64,000 bases of DNA from Nitrospinaceae bacterium (GCA_028278405.1 JANQEK010000030.1:30306-94305), one strand, 5' to 3'; shown: positions 54,499 through 64,000, numbered from the stretch's first letter. Made by a program: numbers and translations. Notes: generated by a model not told the origin, from the letters alone.

Positions 54499-55908
54499 TT
54501 AACTATCCTTTCCGGATTTTCCCTCACGGAGCCGATCGGGAAGGTTGGCAAGAAGATCGCGCCCCAGTTCCCACACATTTCCCGCGCCAAGTGTCATGAA
54601 GACATCGCCGGGTTGAAGGATTTGGGACAGGCGTTTCAATGTTTCTTTGGGTGTTGCAACATATTCGGCGTTTTTGTGTCCGAATTTCCGGACACCGCTT
54701 ACGATTCCCTGGGAATGAATACCTTCGATAGGTTCCTCTCCGGCAGGGAAGATGTCATTGATGATCAAATAGTCCGAATCATTGAACGAAGACCAGAAGT
54801 GTTCCATTTGGGTTTGGGTCCGGGAGTATCGGTGCGGTTGAAACACCACCACCAGTCGCCGGTCCGGCCACACGTCCTGCGCGGTTTTTAAAGTGGCTTG
54901 CACCTCGATCGGATGGTGACCGTAATCGTCCACCACCACCAAAGGCTCTGTGTTGTGATGGATCTCGAAGCGTCGTTGAACGCCCTTAAATTGTTTGAGC
55001 GACTGGGCGATGGTGTCAAACGTCAGGTTGAGCTCCATGCCTACCGCGACGGCCGCCAGGGTGTTCAGCACGTTGTGTTTGCCGGGAGCGACGGAATGAA
55101 TGGTTCCCAACTCATCGCCCAGATAAAACACGTCGAACTGCGTGTCCAACCCTTTTACGCGGATGTTTCGCGCCGTGTAATCCCCCTGGCTCACCAATCC
55201 ATAAGTGATGAACCGTTTTTCCAGCTTGGGAATCAGGGACTGGATATTGAGTTCGTCCAGACACAACACTGATGTTCCGTAGAACGGTATCTTGTTGAGG
55301 AACGTCAGAAACGCTTCCTTCAGGTTGTCGAGGGATTCGTAAAAATCCATGTGCTCTTCGTCCAGCGTGGTCACCACGGCGATGGTCGGTGTCAGTTTTA
55401 AAAAGGAACCGTCGCTTTCATCCGCTTCCGCCACCAGAAATTCGCTTTCTCCCATCTTGGCGTGGCTGCCCACGCTTTTGAGTTTGCCGCCGATAATCAC
55501 GGTCGGGTCGAGGTTGCCGCCTGCCAGAACCGTTGCCACTAGTGAAGTGGTCGTCGTTTTGCCGTGGGTGCCGGCGATAGCGATGCCCTGCTTCATGCGC
55601 ATCAGTTCGGCCAGCATCTCGGCACGCCGGATCACGGGGATGGTCTGCTTGCGGGCGGATTGCACTTCTACGTTGTCCGGTTTGACGGCGGTCGAAGTCA
55701 CCACCACCTGGCATCCGTCCACGTTCTTGGCCTTGTGCTCGTACGCGATGCGGGCACCGATTTTTTCCAGGTGCTCGGTCACGTTCGACCGGGCCTTGTC
55801 CGATCCGGTGACCTCGTAACCCTCGTTGATCAACACTTCAGCAATGCCGCTCATGCCGGCACCTCCGATACCGATAAAGTGAATCCGTTTGGTTTTGCCT
55901 AAAAACAT
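54499..55908 (-). CDS. murC: UDP-N-acetylmuramate--L-alanine ligase MurC
   Basis: The 469-residue Mur ligase adds the first peptide residue, L-Ala. It has RIHFIGIGGAGMSGIAEVLI, P-loop AIAGTHGKTTTTSLVATVLA, AEADESDGSFLKL and the C-terminal domain with VVDDYGHHPIEVQATL and VVFQPHRYSRT. GAGG lies just before the ATG. It sits between murG and murB. Confidence 0.97.
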   Translation of the reverse strand: MFLGKTKRIHFIGIGGAGMSGIAEVLINEGYEVTGSDKARSNVTEHLEKIGARIAYEHKAKNVDGCQVVVTSTAVKPDNVEVQSARKQTIPVIRRAEMLAELMRMKQGIAIAGTHGKTTTTSLVATVLAGGNLDPTVIIGGKLKSVGSHAKMGESEFLVAEADESDGSFLKLTPTIAVVTTLDEEHMDFYESLDNLKEAFLTFLNKIPFYGTSVLCLDELNIQSLIPKLEKRFITYGLVSQGDYTARNIRVKGLDTQFDVFYLGDELGTIHSVAPGKHNVLNTLAAVAVGMELNLTFDTIAQSLKQFKGVQRRFEIHHNTEPLVVVDDYGHHPIEVQATLKTAQDVWPDRRLVVVFQPHRYSRTQTQMEHFWSSFNDSDYLIINDIFPAGEEPIEGIHSQGIVSGVRKFGHKNAEYVATPKETLKRLSQILQPGDVFMTLGAGNVWELGRDLLANLPDRLREGKSGKDS

Positions 55909-55951
55909 ACAACCTCATAATTCCCTGGTTTCTGCGTACTGCTTCAATCAT

Positions 55952-57043
55952 TCAATGGGGACTGCGCATCAACTCCAGACACAGTTGCCGGGCACGCTCT
56001 GTGGCGTCGCGCCGTCCCATTTGAAAACTTTTGTTACCCATCTCCCGCAAGGTGTCGGGATGTTCGATGCCATCCAGAATAATCCTGGCCAGCCGTTCGC
56101 CATTGACGTCTTTGTCGAGAATGACCTGCGCCGCACCGTTGGATTCCAAAGCCCGTGCGTTGTGCTCCTGATGGTTATGGGCCGCGAAAGGATAGGGCAC
56201 CAGCACCGAGGGAATCCCCAATGCCGTGATTTCCGCCAGGGTGGTTGCCCCCGAACGGCAGATGATCAGCGATGCTTTGCGGTATTGCTCCACCATGTCG
56301 AAGATGAATGCCTGAGCATCGGCGGAGAACCCTTTGTGCTTGTAGCCTGCCTGTACTTCGGCTTCGTCGGTTTGTCCGGTTTGATGGATGAAGTGCAACC
56401 GGTCTTTCACGGAACCCAGATGATCCAAAGCATCCAGCAAAGCCAGATTGATTGACCGTGCTCCCTGACTACCGCCCAGCACCAGCACAGTGAACTTTTC
56501 ACTGGTAGGAATGTTGGCTTCTTGAGTTTGTGTAAATTCTTCGCGGATCATGTTTCCGGTTTCCACCACCTTGTGGGTGGGAAAATATTTTTTGGACATG
56601 TCAAATGTGATCGCCACTTTGTCAGCGATTTTGCCGAGCCACCGGTTGGTGGCGCCGGGAACCGTGTTTTGTTCGTGGATCAGTACCGGGATGCGGAGCA
56701 TCCAGGCCGAGATCGCCACCGGTCCGGAAACATAACCGCCCACGCCCACCACAAGCCTGGGACGGTTTATCAGGAGATAACCCATCGACTGTAGAAGGCT
56801 GACCGGTAGTTTGAGCCAGTTGACCAAACGTCCCATACCTTTTTTTCCAAGCAAGCCGCCGGACGAAATCGTCTTCAGGCGAAATCCTTCGCGTGGGAGA
56901 ACGCGGGACTCGATTCCCTGCCGGGTACCGACGAAAGTGATTTCAATGTCTGCATCGTGCTTCATAAGCGCTTTTGCCAGGGCAATTCCGGGATAGAGAT
57001 GCCCTCCGGTCCCGCCGCCCGCGATGACGACTGAGTTCGTCAT
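55952..57043 (-). CDS. murG: UDP-GlcNAc transferase MurG
   Basis: The 363-residue membrane-associated GT-B glycosyltransferase converts lipid I to lipid II. It has the signature VVIAGGGTGGHLYPGIALAK, HEQNTVPGATNRWLGK, VLGGSQGARSINLALLDAL and CRSGATTLAEITALGIPSVL. I chose ATG 57043; an upstream TTG at 57049 adds two residues. The start lies ten bases after the ftsW stop. Confidence 0.97.
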   Translation of the reverse strand: MTNSVVIAGGGTGGHLYPGIALAKALMKHDADIEITFVGTRQGIESRVLPREGFRLKTISSGGLLGKKGMGRLVNWLKLPVSLLQSMGYLLINRPRLVVGVGGYVSGPVAISAWMLRIPVLIHEQNTVPGATNRWLGKIADKVAITFDMSKKYFPTHKVVETGNMIREEFTQTQEANIPTSEKFTVLVLGGSQGARSINLALLDALDHLGSVKDRLHFIHQTGQTDEAEVQAGYKHKGFSADAQAFIFDMVEQYRKASLIICRSGATTLAEITALGIPSVLVPYPFAAHNHQEHNARALESNGAAQVILDKDVNGERLARIILDGIEHPDTLREMGNKSFQMGRRDATERARQLCLELMRSPH

Positions 57044-57053
57044 TAACAATGGT

Positions 57054-58166
57054 TCAACGTCGGACTGAATGGTCCGATATGTTCAACAGCACTCCCATAC
57101 ACAACAACGTGATCAGCAGGGACGACCCACCGAGACTGATGAATGGAAGTGTCAACCCTTTGGTCGGCAAAACGCCGACCGCCACACCCATATTGGTGAA
57201 GGCTTGCACGCCAACCAGCAGGGTCAACCCGATGGCCAGATGCGTGCCGTAAATATCCTTGGCTTGCGACGCAATGGTGAATCCCCGCCAGATCAATATG
57301 CTGAACAGCAGAATGATTCCCAGCGTGCCGATGATTCCCAACTCTTCGCCGATCACGGAGAAGATGAAGTCGGTATGCGCTTCCGGCAGGTAAAACAGTT
57401 TCTGCCGACTGTCGCCCAACCCGAGCCCCCAAATGCCGCCGCGGCCGAAAGCCAGAAACGATTGAACGGCCTGAAATCCGGTGTCCGACGGATCGGCCCA
57501 GGGATCGAGAAACGAAAGAATTCGACGGGCGCGGTATTGCGCTCCCATCACCGCGGCAACCAGAAACGGAATGACGGCGAGTACCGAATAAAACAGGAAC
57601 TTCTTGCGAATACCGGCGACATACAGCATGAGGAACGCCACGATGGAAATGATCATGGCGGTTCCAAAGTCCGGTTGCAGAAGAATCAGCAGGAAAAAAA
57701 TCCCCAACACGATCAGGTTGGGCAAATATCCGTACGCAAAGCTTTTCAGTTTTTCCGCGCGTTTCACCATCGACTTGGCGATGAACAGAATGACGGTGAA
57801 CTTGGCAATCTCCGACGGCTGAACGGATAGTCCGCCCAGGGTCAGCCACCGTCGAGCGCCGCCCACTTCCTTGCTGAGTGCGGGCACCATGACCGCCAGC
57901 AACAAAAGAAAGGTCGTGGCCATGATCGGGAGCGTCAGTTTTTCCCACTTGTGATAATCGAATTTGCGCGCAAAGATCAGCAGCACCGTTCCCAACAGAA
58001 CCCAGACGACGTGGCGTTTCAGCAAATAGAAGGAATCCTGATAGGTTTCCTGCGCGTACACGGCGCTGGAGCTGAACACCATGACGATTCCCGCCAGAAT
58101 GAGCGCTGCAAGCGTCCACACTAATGTGGAATCGCATCTGAACTGTTTTTTTCGATGAGAACTCAC
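57054..58166 (-). CDS. ftsW: Peptidoglycan polymerase FtsW (SEDS family)
   Basis: This SEDS-family protein of about 370 residues has roughly ten membrane segments. FSSSAVYAQETYQDSFYLLK near the start, GGARRWLTLGGLSVQPSEIA (catalytic region), LLQPDFGTAMIISIVAFLML, then AHTDFIFSVIGEELGIIG and LPFISLGGSSLLITLLCMGV are SEDS marks. It polymerises glycan strands with FtsI. GTG 58166 follows AGGAGG; TTG 58178 is an alternative. A second long frame over the same bases (57043-58209) is a shadow. Confidence 0.95.
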   Translation of the reverse strand: MSSHRKKQFRCDSTLVWTLAALILAGIVMVFSSSAVYAQETYQDSFYLLKRHVVWVLLGTVLLIFARKFDYHKWEKLTLPIMATTFLLLLAVMVPALSKEVGGARRWLTLGGLSVQPSEIAKFTVILFIAKSMVKRAEKLKSFAYGYLPNLIVLGIFFLLILLQPDFGTAMIISIVAFLMLYVAGIRKKFLFYSVLAVIPFLVAAVMGAQYRARRILSFLDPWADPSDTGFQAVQSFLAFGRGGIWGLGLGDSRQKLFYLPEAHTDFIFSVIGEELGIIGTLGIILLFSILIWRGFTIASQAKDIYGTHLAIGLTLLVGVQAFTNMGVAVGVLPTKGLTLPFISLGGSSLLITLLCMGVLLNISDHSVRR

Positions 58167-58221
58167 TTGCCTCCTCAAACGACTTCAAGTGTGTAACTCT
58201 GATACTCAAGGCTGAAAAACC

Positions 58222-59556
58222 TCAAAGAGATTGCACGCATCCTTTAAATTGTTCGCCCCGGTCTGCGTAATCCCGGAACATATCGAAACTGGCGCATGCC
58301 GGAGAGAGCAGAACCACATCGCCCGATTGTGCCTGGGCGAAAGCCCGGCGCACGGCGTTTTCCATATTCTCTGCATCCTCGTACCCGAACGACCCGTTCA
58401 GCACCGCCTGAATCTTGGGTCGCGCTTCACCGATCAACACCATGTACTTGACTTTCTTTTTGAACAAAGATTTCAGCGATTGGAAATCTCCGCCTTTATC
58501 CTGTCCGCCAGCGATCAATATGACGGGGCGATCGAAACTGTTGAGCGATTTTTCCAGGGAGCCGATGTTGGTGCCTTTGGAATCATTGATAAAATCGATT
58601 CCGTTGAGAGAGCGCACCCATTCGAGCCGATGCTCCAATCCTTTAAATTCCTGTAAAGTTTTTGCGATGGATGCGGCTTCAATTCCTGCCAGACGGGCGA
58701 CCAGCGCTGAAGGGAGAATGTTTTCCACCTGCCATTGCAAGGCTTGATGCAATTCGCTGACGCGACAAAGGGTTTCCTCTTTTTTGCCGTCTTTAAACAG
58801 GACTTCGTTCTCTTTTAAGTAGCAACCCCGCTCGACCGGTTCGTTTATGCTGAAGTACCATTGTTGCGCTTGTTTGCCTTCCGCGATGCGACGTACCCGA
58901 GGATCGTCGTGGTTGAGAACCAGAACATCGTCCTGAGTTTGGTTGGCGGCTACTTTTTCTTTTAACTCTGCATAACGTTCGATCGTCTTATGCCGGTCGA
59001 GATGATCCGGTGTGATGTTCAAGATCACGCTGATATGCGAATGAAAATCGATGACGCCTTCCAGTTGAAAACTGCTGATCTCGAGAACCATGTAATCCTT
59101 TGGCTGGTCCTTGACGAGCGATATAAAAGGAACACCGATGTTGCCTCCGACCTTTACGTCCTTGCCGCCTTGTTCCAGCAGGTGACCAATCAGGGAAGTA
59201 GTGGTGGACTTGCCGTTGGTTCCGGTGACGGCAATGATGGGGGTTTCACCGACCCGGTAGGCCAGTTCCAGTTCGCTGATGATTTCGGTTCCACTCTCGC
59301 GGGCGTCATTCAGATCCGGTGAATTGATATCCATCCCCGGACTCAGGATCACCAGGTCCGCATCGGGCAGAGGCTTGGAGGATTGAAAAACCGTGTTCAC
59401 TTCGGGCACGAGTTGTTTCATGGCGTCGCTCAACGCTTCTTCAGATTTGCCGTCCAGCAGAGTCACACGCGCACCTTGTTCCACCAGGAAATTGGCCGCG
59501 GCGATTCCGGTGCGCGCCATTCCAATGATGGAAATATTTTTGTCCTTAAACTTCAC
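58222..59556 (-). CDS. murD: UDP-MurNAc-L-Ala--D-Glu ligase MurD
   Basis: The 444-residue Mur ligase adds D-Glu. It has ISIIGMARTGIAAANFLVEQ, P-loop AVTGTNGKSTTTSLIGHLLE, LEISSFQLEGVIDF and NDSKGTNIGSLEKSLNSF, followed by VILIAGGQDKGGDF. Length is usual. It starts three bases after the mraY stop region and precedes ftsW by 55 bases. Confidence 0.97.
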   Translation of the reverse strand: MKFKDKNISIIGMARTGIAAANFLVEQGARVTLLDGKSEEALSDAMKQLVPEVNTVFQSSKPLPDADLVILSPGMDINSPDLNDARESGTEIISELELAYRVGETPIIAVTGTNGKSTTTSLIGHLLEQGGKDVKVGGNIGVPFISLVKDQPKDYMVLEISSFQLEGVIDFHSHISVILNITPDHLDRHKTIERYAELKEKVAANQTQDDVLVLNHDDPRVRRIAEGKQAQQWYFSINEPVERGCYLKENEVLFKDGKKEETLCRVSELHQALQWQVENILPSALVARLAGIEAASIAKTLQEFKGLEHRLEWVRSLNGIDFINDSKGTNIGSLEKSLNSFDRPVILIAGGQDKGGDFQSLKSLFKKKVKYMVLIGEARPKIQAVLNGSFGYEDAENMENAVRRAFAQAQSGDVVLLSPACASFDMFRDYADRGEQFKGCVQSL

Positions 59557-59559
59557 GCG

Positions 59560-60645
59560 TTACCTCAGTTTGAGCGTGCTCAAGCTGGCGATGGCTAATA
59601 TCGCCGCGACGATCCAGAACCGGACAATCACTTTCGGTTCCGGCCAACCCAGTTGTTCGAAATGATGATGCAGGGGCGCCATCTTGAAAAACCGTTTACC
59701 CCCGGTGTATTTGAAATACCCGACCTGAATGATGACGGACAGGGCTTCAATAACGAAAATTCCCCCGACGGGAATTAACAACAGTTCCTGCTTGGAGATG
59801 CATGCAATGATGCCGAGCACCGCCCCAAGAGAAAGAGAACCGACGTCGCCCATGAAAATTTGCGCGGGATAGCTGTTGTACCAGAGAAACCCGAGGCTGG
59901 CCCCGATGATGGCGGAGGTGAGCACGGCGAGTTCTCCCGCTTCCCGGATGTGCTGGATGTTGAGATAATCGGCAAATTTAAAATGTCCGGTCAAGTACAC
60001 GATCCCCGTAAAAGTGATGGTGGCGATGATGATCGGGCCGATGGCCAGTCCATCCAGCCCATCGGTCAGGTTCACCGCGTTGGAAGTTCCCACAACGATG
60101 AACACGATGAACACCAGATATCCCCAACCCAGGTCGGGTCTGAAATCTTTGAAGAAAGGCACGAACAATTGGCTTGCATAGTCGCTTCTGACCGGATCGT
60201 AATAAATCAGAAACACGGCAACCGCGATGCTCAACAGAATCTGAAGGATGATTTTGCTGCGCGCTTTCAGGCCGTCGCCTTTGCGAAACTTCAACGCATC
60301 GTCGTATAACCCGATCAGCCCGAACCCGACAGCGACGAATACCACCACCCAGATGTAGATGTTGCTCAGGTTCGCCCACAGCAGGGTGGACAGGACGAAG
60401 GCAAACAGAATCAACAGCCCTCCCATGGTCGGTGTCCCCGACTTGCTCAAGTGGCGTTGCGGCCCGTCATCTCGGATTTTTTCTCCTATTTCCAGTTTTT
60501 GCAGAAACTGGATCATGGGTGGGGCGATCAGCAGACACAGAGCCAGCGCGGTAATCCCGGCCCAAGCCGAGCGGAACGTGATATACCGAAACACGTTCAA
60601 GAACGAAAAGTCCGTGCTGAGTGGATAAAAAAAGTGATAAAACAT
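59560..60645 (-). CDS. mraY: Phospho-MurNAc-pentapeptide transferase MraY
   Basis: The 361-residue integral membrane enzyme transfers phospho-MurNAc-pentapeptide to undecaprenyl phosphate (lipid I). It has HLSKSGTPTMGGLLILFAFV, the Asp pair in GLYDDALKFRKGDGLKARSK, NAVNLTDGLDGLAIGP and FMGDVGSLSLGAVLG, then PLHHHFEQLGWPEPKVI. ATG 60645 with GAGG upstream gives the standard length; an upstream frame to 60726 is not supported. Confidence 0.97.
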   Translation of the reverse strand: MFYHFFYPLSTDFSFLNVFRYITFRSAWAGITALALCLLIAPPMIQFLQKLEIGEKIRDDGPQRHLSKSGTPTMGGLLILFAFVLSTLLWANLSNIYIWVVVFVAVGFGLIGLYDDALKFRKGDGLKARSKIILQILLSIAVAVFLIYYDPVRSDYASQLFVPFFKDFRPDLGWGYLVFIVFIVVGTSNAVNLTDGLDGLAIGPIIIATITFTGIVYLTGHFKFADYLNIQHIREAGELAVLTSAIIGASLGFLWYNSYPAQIFMGDVGSLSLGAVLGIIACISKQELLLIPVGGIFVIEALSVIIQVGYFKYTGGKRFFKMAPLHHHFEQLGWPEPKVIVRFWIVAAILAIASLSTLKLR

Positions 60646-60662
60646 CGTTGCCTCTGTTCCCG

Positions 60663-62048
60663 CTACATTAAGTCTTCTAAAACTTTTTCCATGTGCGATC
60701 CGCGCGATCCCTTGAACAACAGGCAATCGCCGGGTAGGGCGGTTGCCTTCAAAAATTCCGCTGCTGCCACATGGCTGTCAAAGCAGTGGACCTGATCTTT
60801 CGTCATACCCGATTCAACCGCTGCGTTTCCGGCAATACCGGCCAGTTCTCCAACGGTGACTAAAAAGTCAAACCCGTGTCCGGCCGCCTCGTTCCCCAAT
60901 TGCTGATGGGCGGATCTTTCGCCGTCGCCCAATTCCAGCATGTCACCAATCACCAGAAACTTTCTGCCTTCAGCGGTGTGTTCTTTTAGAGTTTGCATCG
61001 CCTCGCGCATGGACTGCGGATTGGCGTTGTAGGTGTCATCAAGAACTTCAAGTTCTCCGTATCGAACCATTTCGCCCCGCTGAGAGAGTTTGTGCTCCAC
61101 ACCCAACCCGGTTTTGATCAGGCCCGGAGAGATGTCCAGGGCATGGCCGACCGCGGCGGCGGCAAGCGCGTTATAGATGTTGAACCGGCCGAGGAAGGGC
61201 AGGTGGACCGGAATGGTTTTGTTCAATATGTTGAGAGTAAAGTCATACCCGGAACGCTCACTGGGACGGATATCGGTAGCTCGGATGTCAGCCTGCTTGT
61301 TGATTCCAAAAGTGATAATTCCGGCCCGCAACTTTTCAGCCAGTTCATAGACCAGCGGGTCGTCGGCATTGACGATAGCCGTGCTTTCCTTATCCAGAGA
61401 TTCGAACAATTCCCCCTTTGCCGCCTGGATGTCTTTCAATGTTTTTAATTGGAGCATGTGAGCCTTCGAGATATTTGTGATGACACCGATCTTAGGCTTG
61501 GCGATTTCCGCCAGACGCTTGATTTCCCCCGAAGCGCTCATTCCCATTTCCACCACCGCTGCTTCATGAGACTTTTTCAATTCCAACAGAGTCAATGGCA
61601 CACCGATATGGTTGTTCAGGTTGCCTTCTGTTTTTAGAGTTGGATATTTCATTTTCACCACACTTGCGATCATTTCCTTGGTGGTTGATTTCCCATTGGT
61701 GCCGGTAACGCCGATCATATGGACGGAAAACTGATCCCTGTGATAACCCGCCAGCTCTTGGAGAGCGTGCAGGGTGTCCGGCACGGCTACCGCAAAAAGG
61801 CCCGCTTGTTGAGCCAGAGATTCCTTCAACTTTGCACGGTCGGAGATCATCACGCCGGCTGCCTGCTTTTCGATCGCGTCATTTAAAAACTCATGTCCGT
61901 CGAACCGGTCACCCTGAATGCAAACAAACAACTCGCCGGATTGCAGGGTTCGCGAATTGATCGAAACCCCTTGAAATTTTTGGGAAGGTTCTCCCATCAA
62001 ACGTTCTCCTTGAACCGCAGTGACCAAGGTCTTCAAATCGCTATCCAT
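60663..62048 (-). CDS. murF: UDP-MurNAc-tripeptide--D-Ala-D-Ala ligase MurF
   Basis: The 461-residue Mur ligase adds D-Ala-D-Ala. It has VSINSRTLQSGELFVCIQGD, P-loop GVTGTNGKSTTKEMIASVV, VVEMGMSASGEIKRLAEIAK and LDDTYNANPQSMREAMQTLK. ATG 62048 (MDSDLKTLV) overlaps the murE end by eight bases, which suggests coupling; an upstream frame start at 62138 would lie inside murE. Length close to normal (450-460). Confidence 0.96.
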   Translation of the reverse strand: MDSDLKTLVTAVQGERLMGEPSQKFQGVSINSRTLQSGELFVCIQGDRFDGHEFLNDAIEKQAAGVMISDRAKLKESLAQQAGLFAVAVPDTLHALQELAGYHRDQFSVHMIGVTGTNGKSTTKEMIASVVKMKYPTLKTEGNLNNHIGVPLTLLELKKSHEAAVVEMGMSASGEIKRLAEIAKPKIGVITNISKAHMLQLKTLKDIQAAKGELFESLDKESTAIVNADDPLVYELAEKLRAGIITFGINKQADIRATDIRPSERSGYDFTLNILNKTIPVHLPFLGRFNIYNALAAAAVGHALDISPGLIKTGLGVEHKLSQRGEMVRYGELEVLDDTYNANPQSMREAMQTLKEHTAEGRKFLVIGDMLELGDGERSAHQQLGNEAAGHGFDFLVTVGELAGIAGNAAVESGMTKDQVHCFDSHVAAAEFLKATALPGDCLLFKGSRGSHMEKVLEDLM

Positions 62049-63543
62049 CAACACCAAGTCTTTCTTTAAGAGCCCGCTCTGCTTCTTCGCGATCGTCAAA
62101 ATGAATTTTCCCGGTATTGAGGATCTGATAGTCTTCATGACCCTTACCGGCGATCAACACCAAGTCACCGGTTTGCGCCCGATTGATGGCGAAGTCGATC
62201 GCTTCCCTGCGGTTGGGAAGGACTGTGTAATGTTCTTTCGGCTTCCGGTTTGCAGGAATGCCCTCGCAGATGTTCCGGATAATCTGTTCCGGATCTTCAG
62301 TTCTGGGATTGTCGGAAGTGATGACGGTGAAATCGCTCATCTCCAACGCCACGCGCCCCATTTCCTTGCGCTTGCCCGGGTCCCGATCGCCGCCGCATCC
62401 GAATACAACAATCACGTGATGTTCGGAGATGGTTCGTGCGGCTTTCAATGCGTTGGCCAACGCATCGTCGGTATGCGCGTAATCGACCGCGACAATAAAG
62501 TCCTGACCTTTTTGAACTTTTTCAAATCGTCCGGGAACTCGCTCCAAGGATTGAATTCCCTGCGCTATGTGGGCAAGTGAAATTCCCTGCGCTAACGCGA
62601 CGGCAGAGGCAGAGAGCAGGTTGTGAACATTGTGCCGCCCAAGCAGAGGGGACTGAATTGCCTGGGAGCCTGAAGGGGATTTGAGTGTGAATCGAATACC
62701 CTCTTCAGACAGAACACAATCCTCCGCCGTCACGTCTGCACGCGAGTCCAATCCGGTGGTCAGGGTTTCAAGGGAGTTCTCCTGCACAATTTCCCTGCCC
62801 ACCGGATCATCAATATTGATGACTTGTTTTTGAATACTGCAATCCCGGAACAATATCTTCTTGCTGTCCTTATAGTGCTCGAACGTTTTGTGGTAATCGA
62901 GGTGGTCCCGCGTGATGTTAGTGAACACGCCGACCGCGAATCGCAATTCACGCGCCCGCTTGAGAGCCAGGGAATGAGAGGACACCTCGATGCAGCACTT
63001 TTTGACCTCTTGCTTCACCATTTCCGAGAGCATGCGGTTGATCTCCAATGCTTCCGGTGTGGTCATGGGAGCGGGGTATTCCTTTCCTCCGTAGCGGTAG
63101 TTGATGGAACCGATGACGCCGCAGGAATGGCCTGCTGTCTCGAAAATCCTTTCCAGCAGATAAGTCAACGTTGTTTTGCCATTGGTTCCCGTGATTCCGA
63201 TCAAGTCCAGCTGATCCGAAGGGCGTTCGTAAAACCGGTCGGACACCCAGGCCAACGCATGTCGGGAGTCGTCCACATGAATGGCCGTGGCGCCGCGATC
63301 TTGAAAACCCGCTTCGGCAATCTTCTCCTGAGGCATTTCCGTGACGAATGCCCCGGCCTTTTTTTCGATGGCCTGCCCAATGAACCGGCTGCCGTCGTGA
63401 TGATGGCCGGGCATGGCAACAAACAGCCCGTCAGGCTCCACTTTGCGGGAGTCGTAGGCGATGGATGAAATGTCGCGATCCAATGTTCCTATTACGTCTG
63501 TCATGGGAAAACCATCGATCAGGTCTAAAAGTTTTTGACCCAT
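62041..63543 (-). CDS. murE: UDP-MurNAc-tripeptide synthetase MurE (meso-DAP type)
   Basis: The 500-residue Mur ligase adds the third residue. It has SIAYDSRKVEPDGLFVAMPG, P-loop GITGTNGKTTLTYLLER, DYAHTDDALANALKAARTIS and VITSDNPRTEDPEQIIR. The DNPR motif in the last stretch is the marker for meso-diaminopimelate specificity, so this organism probably has DAP-type peptidoglycan. ATG 63543 is preferred over GTG 63549. Ribosome site weak. Confidence 0.97.
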   Translation of the reverse strand: MGQKLLDLIDGFPMTDVIGTLDRDISSIAYDSRKVEPDGLFVAMPGHHHDGSRFIGQAIEKKAGAFVTEMPQEKIAEAGFQDRGATAIHVDDSRHALAWVSDRFYERPSDQLDLIGITGTNGKTTLTYLLERIFETAGHSCGVIGSINYRYGGKEYPAPMTTPEALEINRMLSEMVKQEVKKCCIEVSSHSLALKRARELRFAVGVFTNITRDHLDYHKTFEHYKDSKKILFRDCSIQKQVINIDDPVGREIVQENSLETLTTGLDSRADVTAEDCVLSEEGIRFTLKSPSGSQAIQSPLLGRHNVHNLLSASAVALAQGISLAHIAQGIQSLERVPGRFEKVQKGQDFIVAVDYAHTDDALANALKAARTISEHHVIVVFGCGGDRDPGKRKEMGRVALEMSDFTVITSDNPRTEDPEQIIRNICEGIPANRKPKEHYTVLPNRREAIDFAINRAQTGDLVLIAGKGHEDYQILNTGKIHFDDREEAERALKERLGVDG

Positions 63544-63606
63544 AAGCACTCAAATGAAAGCTAACGGATGGCTCAACACCGATCCGGTTTGCCTTCGGGA
63601 CTGGCG

Positions 63607-64000
63607 TTACACCCGGTCAAGCACAAACACCCGGTCCAGATTGGATGGGATGTGCAGGTATCGCAAAGTTTTCCGGGCGATTTTTTGAAACACCGGAGCG
63701 GCTACTTCGCCTCCCCAATACGATTTTTGCGGCTCGTCGATCATCACCAGGATGACCAGCCGGGGCGCGTCCGCCGGAACGAATCCGATGAATGACGCGA
63801 GATATTTGGTTTTTGAATAACTTTGAGTTGCCGGATCGATCTTTTGAGCGGTACCGGTTTTACCCGCGACTTCGAATCCGGGTATTGCTGCTCTGGCCCC
63901 AGTTCCGCCTTTCTTCACTACGGATTTGAGGATGTTGATCATTTGCCGGCTGGTTTCTTCCGAGAGAACAGTCTTGATCGCTTCAGGCTCAAATGATTTT
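63607..64000 (-). CDS. ftsI: FtsI (penicillin-binding protein), C-terminal part only
   Basis: The window ends inside this gene. The readable 130 residues are the end of a class B penicillin-binding transpeptidase: SFEPEAIKTVLSEETSRQMI, then the KTGT motif in FEVAGKTGTAQKID with LASFIGFVPADAPRLVILVM after it. The final region is FVLDRV. With murE just downstream in the dcw order it is FtsI; PASTA domains are absent at its C-terminus. The SxxK and SxN motifs lie outside the window. Confidence 0.93.
   Translation of the reverse strand, partial: KSFEPEAIKTVLSEETSRQMINILKSVVKKGGTGARAAIPGFEVAGKTGTAQKIDPATQSYSKTKYLASFIGFVPADAPRLVILVMIDEPQKSYWGGEVAAPVFQKIARKTLRYLHIPSNLDRVFVLDRV

Noticed and set aside
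57043..58209. 388-codon minus-strand frame over ftsW
   Set aside because: A second frame of the same bases, Arg/Ser-rich without membrane segments; the other frame is a perfect SEDS protein.

Overview
The window reads as a chromosomal segment of a diderm, Gram-negative-type bacterium. It has lipoproteins with lipoboxes, a probable outer-membrane barrel, meso-diaminopimelate-type MurE, HrcA/CIRCE control of groESL and a sigma-54 activator. The mix of genes (yqeY-dnaG-rpoD operon, NamZ, DUF547, cytochrome P460, many secreted TPR proteins) would fit a Nitrospinota-like or deltaproteobacterium-like lineage. That placement is an inference from gene content; no rRNA is present to settle it.

Layout. 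173-8470 (+) is a tight seven-gene operon of exported proteins: three carry CsgG/FlgO-like domains (one a 1220-residue TPR plus beta-propeller protein), with a thioredoxin-fold protein, a TPR protein and two unknowns. 8514-12220 (-) is a vWA protein / sensor kinase / response regulator operon facing it. 12549-13959 (+) holds two accessory genes, DUF6946-like and HEPN/AbiU2-like. 14004-18285 (-) is yqeY-dnaG-rpoD followed by a CAU tRNA and a terminator, behind a near-consensus promoter. 18545-24917 holds an exported TldD-like protease, two paralogous secreted proteins, a PAS sigma-54 activator and a chemotaxis receptor. 25147-27589 (-) is glgC-namZ. 27861-29821 is a convergent pair: a DxNxDG-repeat protein and a barrel-like protein. 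30031-32879 (-) holds a candidate structured RNA with a terminator, a 76-residue gene, groEL, groES and CIRCE.

32968-48938 is a patchwork with many accessory genes: queF, an unusual radical SAM protein plus a relic of its C-terminus, an EthD-domain protein, a small lipoprotein, selO with a YqaA-type membrane protein, small cysteine-motif proteins, an SRPBCC protein, a SodC-like lipoprotein, a MerC-CDF fusion with cytochrome P460, an aldo/keto reductase, a NERD-helicase, a YkgJ/DUF1566/HNH/microprotein operon, a parvulin, a HAD phosphatase and a DUF547 protein.

49001-64000 (-) is the dcw cluster in order of transcription: ftsI (cut by the window edge), murE, murF, mraY, murD, ftsW, murG, murC, murB, ddl, ftsQ, ftsA, ftsZ. 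These enzymes build lipid II from UDP-MurNAc, flip and polymerise it, and assemble the division ring. Gene spacing is mostly under 50 bases, suggesting one transcription unit.

The least explained material is the 173-8470 operon, the secreted paralogue pair beside the sigma-54 activator, the structured RNA near 30.1 kb, the CX7CX2C radical SAM protein and the MerC-CDF/P460 pair.
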